Below, piece by piece: positions 40,887 through 48,554 of a stretch of DNA of 64,000 nt (positions are counted from its first letter, which is position 1; every line of letters starts with the position of its first letter). The notes under the pieces are model-generated. The model saw only the letters and a list, made by a program, of their open reading frames with translations. It was not told where the DNA came from and did not search any database. This stretch comes from Gemmobacter caeni (lineage in GTDB: Bacteria; Pseudomonadota; Alphaproteobacteria; Rhodobacterales; Rhodobacteraceae): contig NZ_QBKP01000002.1 in NCBI RefSeq assembly GCF_003054195.1, positions 1 through 64,000 on the forward strand, read 5' to 3'. The position numbers and the translations under genes are program-made.

Positions 40887-40910
40887 GTTTTCCGGAAAGA
40901 TGACCGATCC
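40887..40910 (+). promoter_or_regulatory. candidate promoter, GTTTTCC-N11-CGATCC
   Basis: GTTTTCC (40887-40893), 11 bases, CGATCC (40905-40910), directly followed by TGCGAAAA (40912). The -10 is poor, so this is the weakest member of the set. Confidence 0.25.
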
Positions 40911-40959
40911 TTGCGAAAATCCCGCTCCGAAAAGGAAGCGCTCATGGGGGAGAAGGACC

Positions 40960-41226
40960 ATGCGGATCCGTCGCGACGAGAAGGGGCTCTACATCCGCAG
41001 CCGGTGTTTCAGCCTCGGGGACACGGACCATTACCGGCCGGGCGCGGTCCCCGGCTTCGATCATGCGTTCGACATGGGCGAGGCGGGGCTCGCGGAGGGG
41101 GACAACCCAAAGGCCGCCCACGTGGCGGGCGCGCCGCTCGTCCGGATCCGGCTCGAGGACGGTCGGGTCCTCCACTGGGCGAGCGAGAGCGAGCATCGTC
41201 TGCGCGACCCGGGGCCCGAGCCGTGA
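40960..41226 (+). CDS. hypothetical protein (88 aa)
   Basis: A small protein with GGGGGAGAAGGA before the ATG, divergent from the zinc-ribbon gene. Text such as RIRRDEKGLYIRSRCFSLGD and VRIRLEDGRVLHWASESEH suggests a compact beta domain. It ends RDPGPEP-stop. No family recognised. Confidence 0.6.
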   Translation: MRIRRDEKGLYIRSRCFSLGDTDHYRPGAVPGFDHAFDMGEAGLAEGDNPKAAHVAGAPLVRIRLEDGRVLHWASESEHRLRDPGPEP

Positions 41227-41323
41227 GCCTGCGAATACCCGTATCGGGTCGTTTCTCCTGTTCCCGATTTCGGGCTGACCCCATATCAGGGGGAGATCGA
41301 ACCCCCATCAGCCGGAGCCCCTG

Positions 41324-41749
41324 ATGCGCCCCTCACCCTCCCCGCCCGATCTCAGCGTCCTCGAACCGGACCGGATCCGGGACCTCCCCTTCCCGGACCT
41401 GGCCGCCGCCGCCTGCGCCGCGCTGGACACGCTGCGGGACGGGTCCGGCGGGGTCGAGGGGGCGCTTGAGCTCCTCGAGACCGCCGAGGCGGACGCGCTC
41501 TACGAGGCGCTCTGGCAGGTCCACCTGATCCCCCATATCCGCCGGGTCCCCGCCCCCAACCCCTATGAGGAGCTGGAGACGCATGAGGTGCAGGAGGCGC
41601 TGGTCGGGGCGCTGCGGGAGGCCGCGGCGCGCCGGGCAGGAAGCCCGCAGCCCTTCTACGCCCTCCTGAACGGGCTCGGGGACCTGCCCGCCCTGGACCT
41701 CGCGAACCGGGTGGACGCCTGGCGCCACCGCTACCCGACCCCGATCTGA
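41324..41749 (+). CDS. hypothetical helical protein (141 aa)
   Basis: A helical acidic protein (PDLAAAACAALDTLRDGSGG, then ALELLETAEADALYEALWQV). It is the first of four closely spaced plus-strand genes (41324-43235). A GATTTCG-N11-TATCAG stretch about 60 bases upstream is similar to, but not a full match of, the common promoter arrangement. The function is unknown. Confidence 0.55.
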   Translation: MRPSPSPPDLSVLEPDRIRDLPFPDLAAAACAALDTLRDGSGGVEGALELLETAEADALYEALWQVHLIPHIRRVPAPNPYEELETHEVQEALVGALREAAARRAGSPQPFYALLNGLGDLPALDLANRVDAWRHRYPTPI

Positions 41750-41761
41750 GGGGCGGCCCGT

Positions 41762-42199
41762 ATGCGATTTTCCAAACGCACGAGTGAGGAGGCGGAGGCG
41801 GCGCTGATCGTCGCCGAGATGGCGCCCCGGTACTGGGAGGACGCATCGGTCAACGGGGTGGAGGAGACGGATGAGGACCCGCAGATCCCGCTCCGGGACG
41901 GGGACCTCTGGACGCTCCGGATCCTGATCGACGAGGGGCGGGTCCTCGACTGGCCCGAGGGGGTGACCGCGCAGACCCATTACAAGGTCTGCGACGCAGG
42001 GCTCTATAGGCTCCTCGACGCGGACGGGGGCGTGCTCGCGGAGCGGGACGCCTACGTCCCCCCGTTCCTTGCCCCCGGCAAGGAGGGGTTCGGGGATTAT
42101 GTGATCCTCTCGATCGGACCGGACGGGAAGATCGCGAACTGGGACCCGGACCTGTCCTGGTTCGACCGGGGCCGGCCGGACCCGGACCACGCCCCGTGA
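41762..42199 (+). CDS. conserved phage-type hypothetical protein (145 aa)
   Basis: It contains APRYWEDASVNGVEETD, then GRVLDWPEGVTAQTHYKVCD, then GFGDYVILSIGPDGKIANW. This set ('YWeDa-vnG-eD', 'i-~WP-G--a--hYKvcDaG-Y', 'GyGDYvi--i---G-i--W') is a widely distributed uncharacterised phage and plasmid family. It is probably an all-beta cytosolic protein. It overlaps the DUF4326 gene by four bases and ends PDPDHAP. Confidence 0.65.
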   Translation: MRFSKRTSEEAEAALIVAEMAPRYWEDASVNGVEETDEDPQIPLRDGDLWTLRILIDEGRVLDWPEGVTAQTHYKVCDAGLYRLLDADGGVLAERDAYVPPFLAPGKEGFGDYVILSIGPDGKIANWDPDLSWFDRGRPDPDHAP

Positions 42200-42768
42200 C
42201 CGGGCGGCTGATCACCGACCCGTCCGAGCTGCGCCGCGGCCTCCGGCTCGGCTGGGTTTGGGGCAAGAACCCGGCCGGGGAGCGGATGATCCAGAACGGG
42301 GTGCCCCCGCGCGGCCGGCTCGTGACCGTGGCGGACCTCCCGAATCTGGGCGGGACGGATCTGGGAATTCAGGTGGACGGGCACCCCCATATCGTGCTCG
42401 ACCCGCACCTCGCCTTGGGACGCGGGACACCCCTCACCCTCCTCGAGGACGCCCCGATCCCCCGGGTCCTGAACCAGCACAAGGACGGCCGGCCGGCGAG
42501 CGCCGTCTATATCGGCCGCCCCTCTCCTTTCGGGAACCCGTTCGCGATCGGGCGGGACGGGGACCGGGACGCGGTCATGGGGAAATACGTCGCCTGGCTC
42601 GGCAACCAGCCCGCGCTCATCGACCGGGCCCGCCGCGATCTGGCCGGCAAGGACCTGGTCTGCTGGTGCGCCCCCGCCGCCTGCCACGGGCACGTGCTGC
42701 GGGACCTGGCGCTGGGGCGCCCCCTGCCCCGGCCGGAGCCCCCCGTTCAGCCGGGGCTCGACCTGTGA
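42196..42768 (+). CDS. DUF4326 domain protein
   Basis: Residues 95-180 form a DUF4326 domain: SAVYIGRPSPFGNPFAIGRD, then VAWLGNQPALIDRARRDLAG, then KDLVCWCAPAACHGHVLRDL. The C-W-C-x-P-x2-C-H-G-H pattern is diagnostic. The domain is common in phages and actinobacteria and has no proven activity. About 90 residues without a match precede it. It lies between a conserved unknown and an ART-like gene with overlaps on both sides, so the three are co-translated. Confidence 0.8.
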   Translation: MTGRLITDPSELRRGLRLGWVWGKNPAGERMIQNGVPPRGRLVTVADLPNLGGTDLGIQVDGHPHIVLDPHLALGRGTPLTLLEDAPIPRVLNQHKDGRPASAVYIGRPSPFGNPFAIGRDGDRDAVMGKYVAWLGNQPALIDRARRDLAGKDLVCWCAPAACHGHVLRDLALGRPLPRPEPPVQPGLDL

Positions 42769-43235
42769 TCGCGGCCCGCATCCCCCCAATCGTCTTCCAC
42801 GGGACGAGCCACGCGTTCGACCGGTTCGACCCGCGCCAGCTCGGCCGGAGCGTCCGGAACCCGACGACGGAGTTCGGCTTCTTCTTCTCGGAGGACGCCG
42901 AGGACGCCGCCTACTGGGCGCGCCGGGCGGCCCGGTACGGCCGATCGGGGGGCGCGCCGCGGCTGATCACGGCGGAGGTCCGGGTCGACGCGCCGGTCCT
43001 GATCTCCGCACCAAAATTCCGGTTCTACCTCCAGCGCGCGCGGGTCTCCACGATCCAGCGGGACCTCCGGGCCTGGCGGGACGCCGGGCATGACGGGCTC
43101 ACCACGGTTCGGGACGGGGTGCGCTGGTGGGCCCCGTTCGACGCGGACGCGATACGGTTCCTCGACTCCCGCCCCCTCGACCCGCCCCCGGCGGAGGAGA
43201 CCCCGCAGGAGGACCCGTCCGGACCGGCCCCGTGA
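42765..43235 (+). CDS. ADP-ribosyltransferase-like protein (156 aa)
   Basis: Starting at GTG 42765, four bases into the DUF4326 gene's end, it reads PPIVFHGTSHAFDRFDPRQL, then TEFGFFFSEDAEDAAYWARR, then LITAEVRVDAPVLI. This is the order of small ART-fold proteins: the H-G-T strand, 'G-fFs-d-e-A-~yA', and 'v~~~e--~~~Pl-i'. Such enzymes use NAD+ to modify targets. Its closest relative in the window is the gene at 43944 (same HGT-AFDRFDP opening). It ends SGPAP-stop. Confidence 0.65.
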   Translation: MIAARIPPIVFHGTSHAFDRFDPRQLGRSVRNPTTEFGFFFSEDAEDAAYWARRAARYGRSGGAPRLITAEVRVDAPVLISAPKFRFYLQRARVSTIQRDLRAWRDAGHDGLTTVRDGVRWWAPFDADAIRFLDSRPLDPPPAEETPQEDPSGPAP

Positions 43236-43259
43236 GGACATGCGAAAAACCGTTTGCGA

Positions 43260-43283
43260 ATTTTCAGCGCATCACGATAATGT
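43260..43283 (+). promoter_or_regulatory. candidate promoter, ATTTTCA-N11-TAATGT
   Basis: ATTTTCA (43260-43266), 11 bases, TAATGT (43278-43283), 38 bases before ATG 43322. A TGCGAAAA copy stands just upstream at 43241. Confidence 0.45.
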
Positions 43284-43321
43284 CCCATGAGAAACCCATC
43301 CCCCTTAGAGGACCTGAACAG

Positions 43322-43891
43322 ATGACCGGGAAGACCGAGACCGAGAAGAAGACCCCCGCCCTCCTGAACGCCTATTACGGGACCGTAGACCCGGCCTCGA
43401 TCGAGACCCGTCAGGACAAGAGCAAGAAGGACTACCTGGTCGCCAAGCTGGACGTACACGGGCCCGAGAAGACGGTCGACCTCTACATCCGCGGCAAGGC
43501 GATGGAGGCGTTCCGCGCCAAGGTCGAGGCGGGCGGGCAGATCTTCGTCCAGGGCGAGAGCCTGGCCAAGGGGAAGGGGCTCTCCGTCTCCACCCTGGAG
43601 CCCAAGACCTACGAGGCGACGATCAGCAAGATCCACGGGTCCGGCTCGAACGAGTACGGGGACTGGACCGCGGCGAAGATCGCCATCGACGGGATGGAGA
43701 GGGAGCGCAACGTGATGCTGTCCGGCGCGGACGCGCGCGCCGCCAGCGCGGCCGGCGCGGGCGGGAAGATCACCTTCCAGGGGGCCTGGAAGCCGGAGAA
43801 GAACGAGGAGAACGGGAACTGGTACTCGCGCCTCGTCTCCGCCTCCTCCCTCGAGCCGCGCGGCGCGGAGGCGCCCACCCCGACCCCCTGA
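43322..43891 (+). CDS. two-repeat OB-fold-like (SSB-like) protein (189 aa)
   Basis: The protein seems to contain two similar halves. The first (about 13-85) runs AYYGTVDPAS ... YLVAKLDVHG ... AGGQIFVQGE ... SVSTLEP. The second (about 87-175) runs YEATISKIHG ... WTAAKIAIDG ... AGGKITFQGAW ... LVSASSLEP. Each half has alternating strands around a G-G-x-I-x-F/V-x-G turn, as in single-strand-DNA-binding OB folds. Its acidic C-terminal tail (AEAPTPTP) would fit an SSB. The start at 43322 has AGAGGACC. It is a single-gene unit with its own promoter and terminator, suggesting high expression. Confidence 0.5.
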   Translation: MTGKTETEKKTPALLNAYYGTVDPASIETRQDKSKKDYLVAKLDVHGPEKTVDLYIRGKAMEAFRAKVEAGGQIFVQGESLAKGKGLSVSTLEPKTYEATISKIHGSGSNEYGDWTAAKIAIDGMERERNVMLSGADARAASAAGAGGKITFQGAWKPEKNEENGNWYSRLVSASSLEPRGAEAPTPTP

Positions 43892-43915
43892 TCCCGGCCC
43901 TGATCCGGAAAAGAG

Positions 43916-43939
43916 AAGGCCCCTCGCGGGGCCTTTTTC
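43916..43939. terminator. rho-independent terminator
   Basis: AAGGCCCC, a 5-base loop (CTCGC), GGGGCCTT and a run of T: a strong hairpin 25 bases after the OB-like gene. The convergent ART-like gene ends at 43944, and in its direction the hairpin is followed by TTCTCTTTT, so it can serve both genes. Confidence 0.85.
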
Positions 43940-43943
43940 GCAT

Positions 43944-44519
43944 CTACCAGGCCGGTTCCGGGTCCGGCTCCGGCGCCAGCCGGACCTCGATGATCCGAAC
44001 CCTCTCCGGTTCGAATACCGCGATATGATCATCCGGCTCAAACGCGCCCGCCGGGGTGTCCGCGATGTCCCGGATGATCACCCCGTCATGCCCGGCCCCT
44101 CGCGCCGCCCGCAGGACCGCGCCGAGATCCGTAACAACCGCACGGGACGTCCCGTCCACCTCCAGCGGGCTCCTGAGGGCGACCTCGCACAGGAGGACCC
44201 GAGCGCCGGCCGGAACCGCCTGAAGCGCGCGGGTTTCGATCTCCTCCGCCTCGAGGTAGAGCCGCTCGGACAGGTCATGCGCCCCGCGGCGCGACGCCCG
44301 CTCCGCCCGCGCCAGGAGCTCCGCGACCCGCGCCTCATGCGCCGCCTGGTCCGGGATCAGCTTGCGCGCGGCGCTCTCCGCATAGGCCCAGGCGGTCCCC
44401 TCCCGCATCGCGAGGAAGAGGGCGGCGCGGGACGCCTCGTTCGGGTTCGCGAAACCGAGCCAGTCCGGATCGAACCGGTCGAACGCCTGGTTCGTCCCGT
44501 GCCAGGCGAGGAGCCGCAT
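43944..44519 (-). CDS. ADP-ribosyltransferase-like protein (191 aa)
   Basis: The N terminus LAWHGTNQAFDRFDPDWLGF, the strand AALFLAMREGTAWAYAESA, and VLLCEVALRSPLEVD match the ART-like order (H-G-T, 'a-Fla---~~A--YA', 'v-l-ev-~~~PL-vD'). A charged helix of about 40 residues is inserted between (LLARAERASRRGAHDLSERLYLEAEEIE). Substrates are unknown. It overlaps the MYG1-like gene (TGATG) and is translated with it. It ends PEPDPEPAW. Confidence 0.65.
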   Translation of the reverse strand: MRLLAWHGTNQAFDRFDPDWLGFANPNEASRAALFLAMREGTAWAYAESAARKLIPDQAAHEARVAELLARAERASRRGAHDLSERLYLEAEEIETRALQAVPAGARVLLCEVALRSPLEVDGTSRAVVTDLGAVLRAARGAGHDGVIIRDIADTPAGAFEPDDHIAVFEPERVRIIEVRLAPEPDPEPAW

Positions 44520-45466
44520 CAGGAGGGCTCCGGGACCGGGTCCGGCGCGAGCGCCAGCTCCGCCATCCGGAGCGCCCCCTCCCGGGTCCGGGCCACCGCC
44601 ATGAATCGGGCCCGGTGGCAGAAGACCGCGCCCCCCACCCCTGAGGCCTCGGAAAGCGCCTCCCCCTCAAGACCGGCCCAGGCCTCAGGCAGGTCCAGCC
44701 GTCTCACGAAGGAGCCCGGCGTCACGCTGACGGTGGAGACGACCCAGTCCGTTTTTCGCGGATGGACCACGAGACGGATATGGTCCGCCCCTGAACGGCT
44801 GATCGTCTCCCCGAACGGGGCGCCGCGGGGCAGCTCAAGGATCGGTGACCCCCAGGAGGCATCGATCGCCCCCCTCACCTCCCGGTCCGCCCTGAGCGTC
44901 GCCTCGGCACTTAGGGCGCGGTTCTCCAGAAGGGTCGCCGCGAGCCTTACGGCCGCGTCAAAACCGGACCGCTCCGCCTCAGGGGACGGGTCGTCAAAGG
45001 CCGGGTTCAGGTCCTCGATCAGCATCGGCAGGGTCAGGTCGGCCGCGGCCCCCAGCTGTGCCGGGTCGAGCCTGCCGTTATCCAGAAGATCGATCCCCCG
45101 GACCAGGCTCTCGTCCACAGAGGCGGCCACCCGGTCGATCAGCGACGGGTCCGTTCCGATCTGGCGCAGATAGGGGGCCGCGTATCTGGCCCAGATCAGG
45201 CCGAAGGCGCTATAGGGGTCCCCGTTGGGCCGGGTCGGTGCGCCCGGCTGATGGTGGTCGAACCGGCGGCGCGCCGGTTCATATACGCCGCCGACATCAT
45301 AGATGATATCCGGAGAGAACGGGTCCTGAACGAGCCCCTGATCCCGGGTACGTACCACCTCCGCCTCCGGGAAAAGCCGGGTCAGGACCGCGGTCGCCAG
45401 GACCTCATCGGCGTGAAACCGACCGTCATGGGTGATGAGCCGCCTCACCTCGCGCGCGCCGGTCAT
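44519..45466 (-). CDS. MYG1/GAMP1-like DHH-type hydrolase
   Basis: A 315-residue protein of the MYG1 family. LITHDGRFHADEVLATAVL (His18, Asp20) is followed by PDIIYDVGGVYEPARRRFDH, including Asp70-His71-His72 of the DHH-like metal site, then PYSAFGLIWARY. MYG1 proteins are related to DHH exonucleases and phosphoesterases; the eukaryotic one is a 3'-5' RNA exonuclease. A related nuclease activity here is plausible but unproven. It overlaps genes on both sides, including an ART-like gene, so a joint role is possible. It ends PDPVPEPS. Confidence 0.8.
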   Translation of the reverse strand: MTGAREVRRLITHDGRFHADEVLATAVLTRLFPEAEVVRTRDQGLVQDPFSPDIIYDVGGVYEPARRRFDHHQPGAPTRPNGDPYSAFGLIWARYAAPYLRQIGTDPSLIDRVAASVDESLVRGIDLLDNGRLDPAQLGAAADLTLPMLIEDLNPAFDDPSPEAERSGFDAAVRLAATLLENRALSAEATLRADREVRGAIDASWGSPILELPRGAPFGETISRSGADHIRLVVHPRKTDWVVSTVSVTPGSFVRRLDLPEAWAGLEGEALSEASGVGGAVFCHRARFMAVARTREGALRMAELALAPDPVPEPS

Positions 45467-45879
45467 GCCGCCTCCGGTCCGGCGCAGGCCGGCTCATGAG
45501 GGCCGAACGGGTCGATCACCCGAAACGGACGGCTCGCGGCGATCGCCGCGGTGTTGTCCGGCGAGGCGGATACCCGCTGAAGTCCGGCGAGCGGGGAGAG
45601 GTGACGGGCACGCCCCTCGCACTGCTCGCGCATCCGGGACATCCTCTCCCCGTCCATATCCGGGTCGAACCCGATCTCGACCCCCTCGGGAAGGCGCCAG
45701 CCGGTGGAGGCGGCGCGCGCGTCCGCGACCACGTCCATCCCCATCTCAAGGGCGAGCATCGCCTCGAGCACGTCCTTCCCGCTCAGGAGGAGGCGCGGCG
45801 CGTCCCCGTCCGGCCTGGTCAGGGCCCGCACCTGACGCCGCATCCCCTCCGGGGTGGCGCAAAACATGATCCTGCTCAT
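45463..45879 (-). CDS. hypothetical protein (138 aa)
   Basis: An alpha/beta protein: PRLLLSGKDVLEAMLALEMG, then MDVVADARAA, then GVEIGFDPDMDGERMSRMRE. It overlaps the MYG1-like gene by four bases. No recognised family. The end (GPHEPACAGPEAA) is again a Pro/Glu-rich tail. Confidence 0.6.
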   Translation of the reverse strand: MSRIMFCATPEGMRRQVRALTRPDGDAPRLLLSGKDVLEAMLALEMGMDVVADARAASTGWRLPEGVEIGFDPDMDGERMSRMREQCEGRARHLSPLAGLQRVSASPDNTAAIAASRPFRVIDPFGPHEPACAGPEAA

Positions 45880-45903
45880 AACAAACTCTCTTGTTCTTTT
45901 TCG

Positions 45904-46344
45904 TCAAACCGGTTCCGGGCCGGTCTCCTGCTCGAGGAGGCCCGCCTTGGCGTAAAACTCAGCCGGGTCCCCGGTCAGGGCGAGCCGGCCCCTCGTGAAG
46001 GCGGCCGCCTCCGCAGCGGACCCGGTCTCGTCGAGCCAGAGCAGGAAGCACTCCTTCCCGACCGCGATCTCGTGATGGACCTCGAACACCTTCGGCCCCT
46101 TGTCCCGGTCCGCCTTCGTCTTCGGGATCATCGACCGGAACCGGTCCAGGATGTCCCGCTCCACCCCGGCCCAGGCGGCGCGAACCTCCCGGTTAAGCCC
46201 TGGATCCGCGGCGAGGCGCTGTCGCATCCGCTCCTCGAACCCGTCCGCCCGGTAGCGGGCCTGCTCCGTCCGGCGATAGAGGACCGCCGCGGTCATGAGC
46301 TCCTCGGGCCAGTCCGCCCGCCCCGTCATTATGTGTTCAGACAC
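45904..46344 (-). CDS. hypothetical protein (146 aa)
   Basis: Starts at GTG 46344 (GGGGCGGGAC upstream). Two helical parts flank a short strand region: LYRRTEQARYRADGFEERMR, then EVHHEIAVGKECFLLWLDET. First gene of the minus-strand operon 46344-43944 that contains the MYG1-like and ART-like genes. It ends ETGPEPV. Function unknown. Confidence 0.6.
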   Translation of the reverse strand: MSEHIMTGRADWPEELMTAAVLYRRTEQARYRADGFEERMRQRLAADPGLNREVRAAWAGVERDILDRFRSMIPKTKADRDKGPKVFEVHHEIAVGKECFLLWLDETGSAAEAAAFTRGRLALTGDPAEFYAKAGLLEQETGPEPV

Positions 46345-46430
46345 GTCCCGCCCCCCGAAAGCCCCATAAGACCCATATAGCCAGACTCTTCGAATTTTGC
46401 GAAAATCTGAAACGATAAATCGCCCTTCCC

Positions 46431-46454
46431 GTTTTCACCGATCCGGGACATCCT
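46431..46454 (+). promoter_or_regulatory. candidate promoter, GTTTTCA-N11-CATCCT
   Basis: GTTTTCA (46431-46437), 11 bases, CATCCT (46449-46454), 23 bases before ATG 46477. It would drive the long plus-strand operon. TGCGAAAA lies upstream at 46398. Confidence 0.4.
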
Positions 46455-46476
46455 GCCCCTGAAGGAGACCCGACCC

Positions 46477-46767
46477 ATGTCCAAGCCCGGCCCCGGCCCG
46501 TTCGGCTATTACGTCAACCTCGATGAGCGGGGGGACTTCTACGCGGACGTCCGGAACCCATCCGGGGAGACGATCTTCGAGATCCACGCCGAGGAGGACG
46601 GGTCGATCGGTCTGATCGATGACGGGTTCATGCGTCACAAGACGGACCTCGGCGGGCTGCGTGACCATCTGGCCGAGCTGGGCCTGATCGGCCCGGACGC
46701 GGAGCTGCTCCCCTCCGACCGGTTCGAGGCCCGCCTCGACGCCGACCCTGAAGACCCCGAACCCTGA
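46477..46767 (+). CDS. hypothetical protein (96 aa)
   Basis: First gene of the plus-strand run to 55933. It has GAAGGAGACC before the ATG. The protein has a small beta-rich body (YYVNLDERGDFYADVRNPSG, then TIFEIHAEEDGSIGLIDDG) and a helical end, and finishes DPEDPEP-stop. No family recognised. Confidence 0.6.
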   Translation: MSKPGPGPFGYYVNLDERGDFYADVRNPSGETIFEIHAEEDGSIGLIDDGFMRHKTDLGGLRDHLAELGLIGPDAELLPSDRFEARLDADPEDPEP

Positions 46768-46779
46768 GAGGCCGCGCCC

Positions 46780-47634
46780 ATGTTCTTCCCCTTTGCGAAA
46801 GATGAACCCGAACCGCCCGTCGTCACCCTGTCGATCCCGAACGGGCTTCAGGAGAGGTTCCTCGATCAGCTGCGTCTCGCCTATCGGGTGAGCAACAAGA
46901 GCGGGTCCGGCCCCGAGGAGATCGGGATCCGTATCGCCGCGGACGGCGGGGTCGCGACCCTCTCCTACCCGAAGGGGGGCGCGGCGGGGGACCTGGTCCT
47001 GCTCGCCGCTGCCCGGACCGACGCGGGGCTGATCGCCCCGGCCGCCGAGGGGGTCGAGAACCGCCGGAACGACCCGATGTCCCACGTCTACCGGGGCGCC
47101 TGGGTGGATCACCTCCTGGCCGGAGGGCACCCGGCGGACCTCGCCGCCTTCAGCAAGCACGAGCATGCCCGGCTCGAAAAGGCCGGCCTCGCCGCGCTCA
47201 GCCTGGTTGCGGGGGGCGAGACGGATCAGGGCGCCTGGGTGCGGGTCACCGGCCGTGACGCCTCCCTCCTCGCGACCCGGCTCGGCGAGACCGCCGTGTC
47301 CCGCTGGATCGAGAACCGGTTCGACCGGCCCTCGGAGGCGGGGGAGGCGATGCCGGATTTCTACCTCCTGGTCGATGACCCGGGCGCGCCGACGCGGGCC
47401 CATGTGACCCTGGCGGCCGCGCGCGAGGGCGATCTCGAGGCGGGCCTGGAGGTCCGGATGATCGCGCCCGCCGGTCACGCGACCGGCTACCGGAACGACA
47501 GCCCCTACCCGGAGTTCGCCGAGGCGATCGAGACGCTCCGGCGGGTCGAGGGGCTCGCGCTCCGGCCGAACTGGATGGGGCGGGAGCTCGACCCGACCCG
47601 GGAGGACCCGTCCGAGGACGGGCCCGGCATGTGA
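46780..47634 (+). CDS. hypothetical protein (284 aa)
   Basis: An alpha/beta protein 12 bases after the previous gene. GPEEIGIRIAADGGVATLSY resembles the segment GDPDEIGVRIRPGPQVPARV of the gene at 20006, and a second similar half may follow (DDPGAPTRAHVTLAAAREGD). It could be a paralogous family of the element. It has no catalytic motif I can name. The start region contains TTTGCGAAAG, one base off the common TGCGAAAA motif. Confidence 0.6.
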   Translation: MFFPFAKDEPEPPVVTLSIPNGLQERFLDQLRLAYRVSNKSGSGPEEIGIRIAADGGVATLSYPKGGAAGDLVLLAAARTDAGLIAPAAEGVENRRNDPMSHVYRGAWVDHLLAGGHPADLAAFSKHEHARLEKAGLAALSLVAGGETDQGAWVRVTGRDASLLATRLGETAVSRWIENRFDRPSEAGEAMPDFYLLVDDPGAPTRAHVTLAAAREGDLEAGLEVRMIAPAGHATGYRNDSPYPEFAEAIETLRRVEGLALRPNWMGRELDPTREDPSEDGPGM

Positions 47635-47644
47635 GGAGGGGGAC

Positions 47645-48526
47645 ATGAGCACGCTTGAGCTGCGCGGGGCGCGCAAACCGGGATACCGGAGCCTCTGCCG
47701 TCGCCATCACGACCTGGGCGGGGTCGACTACGAATATGTCGCCATGCTCCCGGACCGGACCGCCCAGGCGCTCCTTGACGGGGGAACATTGCGGGTCCGC
47801 CTGCGCGAGGACGCGAGGCCGGACCAGGCCTGCTGGCGCCTCGACGTCCTCCTGAACGGAGAGGTCTTCGAGGGGACCTTCCTGTCGGACGACGGGTTCA
47901 GGCTCCTGACCGAGCGGGATGACCGGTTCCCGGTCCGGATTGAAGGGGGTGAGCTCACCCTGCGAAAACATGACCTGATCATGGCGCGCCACGCGCTGGA
48001 GCGGGCGGAGGCGGCCGTGCACGCGGCCCGGGACCGGGTCAGCACGCTCGCGCTCGAGGTGCTCGGGATGACGGGGGCGGAGACGGAGCTCCGCCTTGCG
48101 ACCGGGGACGGGAAATATGAGGTGGTCCTGAGCGGGGGGGACGCCTACGCGACCCGGCACGGGGAGCGCTGGCGCGACCTCACGGGCGCGCCGCTGACCG
48201 TGGCCCTCGCCCGGGAGCTCAAGGGGTGTCGCGACGCGATCACCGCCCTCGGCGGGGACCCGCTGGCCCCGGGCCGGACCCCGGCCCATTACGGGGCGGA
48301 GCGGGACCTGCTGCGCCTCACCCTGACGGACGGGTCCGAGCTGGTCCAGGACGCGGAGGGCCGTTTCACCGCGACCCGGGACGGGGTCGAGCTGCCCGGG
48401 CTGACGGGGGACAAGCTGACCCTCACCCTCGCCTATGAGCTGGAGGGGGCGCGCGCCGCCCTGGCGCAGCTCAGGCCGGACACGACCCCTGAACCGACCG
48501 GGCCGGCCGAGACGCCCGAGCCCTGA
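47645..48526 (+). CDS. hypothetical protein (293 aa)
   Basis: A protein with three similar beta segments near the C terminus, each of the form 'LxLTxGDGKYEVVLSGG ... L-gDkLTLTLA-EL-gaR-Al--L' (about residues 140-190, 220-240 and 250-285), suggesting internal repeats. The middle contains TGCGAAAA in the CGA-AAA frame (47961). No family recognised. It ends PAETPEP-stop, the TGA immediately next to the next TGCGAAAA copy (48527). Confidence 0.6.
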   Translation: MSTLELRGARKPGYRSLCRRHHDLGGVDYEYVAMLPDRTAQALLDGGTLRVRLREDARPDQACWRLDVLLNGEVFEGTFLSDDGFRLLTERDDRFPVRIEGGELTLRKHDLIMARHALERAEAAVHAARDRVSTLALEVLGMTGAETELRLATGDGKYEVVLSGGDAYATRHGERWRDLTGAPLTVALARELKGCRDAITALGGDPLAPGRTPAHYGAERDLLRLTLTDGSELVQDAEGRFTATRDGVELPGLTGDKLTLTLAYELEGARAALAQLRPDTTPEPTGPAETPEP

Positions 48527-48554
48527 TGCGAAAATCTATGAAGGACACGCTCTC

